From an uncultured Sutterella sp. (GTDB taxonomy: Bacteria > Pseudomonadota > Gammaproteobacteria > Burkholderiales > Burkholderiaceae_F): 7,808 nucleotides of DNA. The stretch lies in assembly GCA_900544255.1 (NCBI GenBank), contig UQUM01000063.1:1-7808 (forward strand), given 5' to 3'. Below the pieces are notes generated by a model. It was given only the letters and a program-made list of their open reading frames with translations. It did not search any database and was not told the DNA's origin. Below, piece by piece: positions 6,081 to 7,808 of the stretch (its first letter is position 1; the number at the start of each line of letters is the position of its first letter). The position numbers and the translations under genes are program-made.

Positions 6081-6710
6081 ATGATGAACGAAACAACATC
6101 GGCGCGGGGTTGCTTTATTACGTTTGAGGGAATCGACGGCGCCGGAAAGTCCTCTCAGATCGACGCCGTGGAAGCCTTTCTCAAGGGGCGCGGCATTGAA
6201 GTCGTGCGCACGCGGGAGCCGGGGGGAACACCCGTGGCGGAAAAAATCCGTGGGTTGCTTTTGCACGATGTGATGGGCGCGGACTGTGAAACCTTGCTTT
6301 TTTTTGCGGCACGTGCCGAACACATCCGACAGGTGATTCGCCCGGCCTTGGCGCGCGGTGCCTGGGTGCTGTCCGACCGGTTTACGGATGCGACGTACGC
6401 GTACCAGGTGGGCGGCAAAGGCTACCCCGCGGAACGCGTGGAACTTTTGGAAAAGATGGTACAGGGTGAATTGGGGCCGGACAAAACGGTACTCTTTGAC
6501 CTCGATCCGAAAATTGCTGCCGAGCGCCTTGCCAAAGCCCGTGCGGCTGACCGTTTTGAATCGGAAGGTCTCCCCTTTTTCACCGGCGTTCGTGAGGCGT
6601 ACCTCACCCGTGCCCGCGCCAATCCCGAGCGGTTTGTGATTTTGAATTCGGCGGAACCGTTGGAAGTCGTGCGGGAAAAGATTCTGAAGGAGGCAGCGAC
6701 ATGGCTTTAG
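6081..6710 (+). CDS. tmk: Thymidylate kinase (dTMP kinase)
   Basis: Tmk converts dTMP to dTDP with ATP in the cytoplasm, the essential step before dTTP. The 209-residue length is normal for the family. The P-loop is FEGIDGAGKSS at residues 15-25 with K23. REPGGTP at 45-51 and the DRF triad at 99-101 follow, and the LID region with arginines is about 152-166 (ARAADRFESEGLPFF). The glycine after the P-loop aspartate and the arginines in the LID match the E. coli (type II) form. ATG 6081 has GGAG nine bases upstream; a second ATG follows at once at 6084 and could also be used. The gene overlaps holB by ten bases, which suggests translational coupling. Confidence 0.97.
   Translation: MMNETTSARGCFITFEGIDGAGKSSQIDAVEAFLKGRGIEVVRTREPGGTPVAEKIRGLLLHDVMGADCETLLFFAARAEHIRQVIRPALARGAWVLSDRFTDATYAYQVGGKGYPAERVELLEKMVQGELGPDKTVLFDLDPKIAAERLAKARAADRFESEGLPFFTGVREAYLTRARANPERFVILNSAEPLEVVREKILKEAATWL
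6687..6693 (+). promoter_or_regulatory. Strong ribosome binding site of holB inside tmk
   Basis: AAGGAGG lies seven bases before ATG 6701, within the last codons of tmk. It is the best ribosome site in the window and fixes the holB start, ten bases before the tmk stop ends. Confidence 0.85.
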
Positions 6711-7750
6711 CGCTTTACCCCTGGCAGCAGCCGTTGGCGGAGAGCCTTAACCGTATGCGGTCCGAGATGCCCAACGGGCTTTTGATTTACGGGCCTCGCG
6801 GTATCGGTACGTTTGATTTGGCGGAGCGCTTTGCCAAAAGCCTTTTGTGTCAGTCGCCGGCGGCGGACGGCACGCCCTGCGGTCACTGCCGCGGCTGCAG
6901 ACTGACGGCGGCGAAGACGCACCCCGACTTAGTTTATGTATTAAGTGAGGCGGAAGCTCTTCCTCGGGAACTCCCCTTTACGGAACCGGACGGTGCCACG
7001 AGCGACCGCAAGAATCTGTATCGCGAGATACTCATTCACCAGACGCGAAACCTCCCGGAGATTTTCAGTCTTAAAACGAATGAAGGGGGTCTGCGCGTAG
7101 TACTTCTTTATCCCGCGGATCAACTGCGCGCGGAAGCGGCGGCCGCGGTCTTAAAGAGCCTTGAGGAACCGCCGGAAAACACGGTCTTCATTCTGGTGGC
7201 GGATTCGATTGATTTCGTGCTCCCGACGATCCGTTCCCGCTGTCGGCTTTTGAAAGCGGAACCGCCGACGCACGCAGCGGCGCTTGCGTGGTTGAGAACT
7301 CAGAAAGTGGCCGATCCCGAAACGGCCCTGACGGCCGCGGGCGGAATGCCGCTTACCGTTTTTGAAACGGACGAAAAGCGCGTATTGACGCTCGAGCAGC
7401 GCGCGAAACTCTTGGGGTTTCTGAGGTTGGGCCGTAAGGCGAACGCCGCGGCCGCGGTGGCCGCCGTCTCACGCGACATGACGCTGCAGGCGGTGAGCGT
7501 GTTTCTTTCGCGCTGGGCCTGGGATTTGGCAGGCGCCTTATCGGGCGTTCCGCCGCGGTATTTTCCGGGCGAACACGCCGTTTTTGAAACGCTTGCAGCG
7601 GAGGGATTGAACCCCGCCGCGGTCTTTATGTGGGTGAACAGCGTGCGGGACGTGTGCCGGGTGAGCGACCATCCGTTGACGGCACGCGTGGTGATTGAAC
7701 AACTGTTGCTTGCGTATCTGCGGGCATTGCGGTCAACCACCCCTGCCTAA
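6701..7750 (+). CDS. holB: DNA polymerase III subunit delta prime
   Basis: HolB is the delta prime subunit of the clamp loader, which opens the sliding clamp and places it on primed DNA. The 349-residue protein shows the AAA+ fold with YPW at the N-terminus (6-8), a zinc module with C50, C60, C63 and C66 (CGHCRGC), LEEPP at 154-158 and the SRC sensor motif at 179-181, which acts on the neighbouring DnaX subunit. The Walker A position reads GPRGIGT (31-37) and lacks the lysine. E. coli delta prime also cannot bind ATP through this site, so this is expected. A segment at about 82-125 is longer than in E. coli; I recall longer forms in other betaproteobacteria. The C-terminal helical collar runs from about 230 to the end. 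The gene overlaps tmk and ends in TAA at 7748-7750. Confidence 0.94.
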   Translation: MALALYPWQQPLAESLNRMRSEMPNGLLIYGPRGIGTFDLAERFAKSLLCQSPAADGTPCGHCRGCRLTAAKTHPDLVYVLSEAEALPRELPFTEPDGATSDRKNLYREILIHQTRNLPEIFSLKTNEGGLRVVLLYPADQLRAEAAAAVLKSLEEPPENTVFILVADSIDFVLPTIRSRCRLLKAEPPTHAAALAWLRTQKVADPETALTAAGGMPLTVFETDEKRVLTLEQRAKLLGFLRLGRKANAAAAVAAVSRDMTLQAVSVFLSRWAWDLAGALSGVPPRYFPGEHAVFETLAAEGLNPAAVFMWVNSVRDVCRVSDHPLTARVVIEQLLLAYLRALRSTTPA

Positions 7751-7776
7751 AGGCAGAGGCTTGTGAAAACAAGCCT
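7743..7776 (+). terminator. Tandem hairpins at the end of holB, possible weak terminator
   Basis: Two stem-loops abut. The first, CTGCC and GGCAG around TAAA (7743-7756), includes the holB stop codon. The second, AGGCTTGT (7757-7764) and ACAAGCCT (7769-7776), is a perfect 8-pair stem with a GAAA loop. Only TTAGTT follows, so the T-run is poor for an intrinsic terminator. The stems could instead protect the message end or form part of a structured RNA running out of the window. Confidence 0.45.
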
Positions 7777-7808
7777 TAGTTGACTAGCCCGAGTGAGGAG
7801 AAATCCGA

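Noticed and set aside
6794..6814. Loss of the Walker A lysine in HolB as a damaging change
   Set aside because: E. coli delta prime also lacks a working ATP site; the missing lysine is normal for this subunit.

Overview
This window looks like ordinary chromosome from a Gram-negative bacterium, most likely a betaproteobacterium of the order Burkholderiales. The clues are a full-length GlnD uridylyltransferase, a betaproteobacterial style block with ygfZ divergent from mltG-tmk-holB, and moderately high GC. A Sutterella/Parasutterella-like gut lineage is my guess from general impression; the sequence alone does not prove it.

Layout. Positions 1-135 are the right end of an IS200/IS605-family element whose body lies left of the window. 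They hold the last codons of tnpB, two strong stem-loops, and an IS608-like terminus (GAAT guide, hairpin, TCAA cleavage site). This region should also encode the 3' part of the TnpB guide RNA (omega RNA). The element ends inside the last codons of glnD, which runs on the minus strand from 2708 to 132, and it supplies the glnD stop codon. A 379-base gap (2709-3087) holds the glnD ribosome binding site and, on the plus strand, a candidate small RNA with a TTGACA box, strong stem-loops and an intrinsic terminator. Then come map (3930-3088) and ygfZ (4801-3944), both on the minus strand and 13 bases apart. A 173-base divergent control region separates ygfZ from the plus-strand operon mltG-tmk-holB (4975-7750), which is tightly packed (20-base gap, then a 10-base overlap). 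The last 58 bases hold a strong hairpin and an unexplained structured stretch.

Function. The minus-strand genes cover nitrogen signalling (GlnD modifies PII proteins), removal of N-terminal methionine (MetAP) and iron-sulfur protein maintenance (YgfZ). The plus-strand genes cover glycan strand release in the periplasm (MltG), dTTP synthesis (Tmk) and the DNA polymerase III clamp loader (HolB, delta prime). All six host genes appear intact.

The points most worth a second look are the TnpB element sitting exactly at the glnD stop codon, with glnD sequence in the guide position, and the unannotated structured RNA candidate between map and glnD. I found no CRISPR array, tRNA, rRNA, phage genes or clear new multi-gene system.
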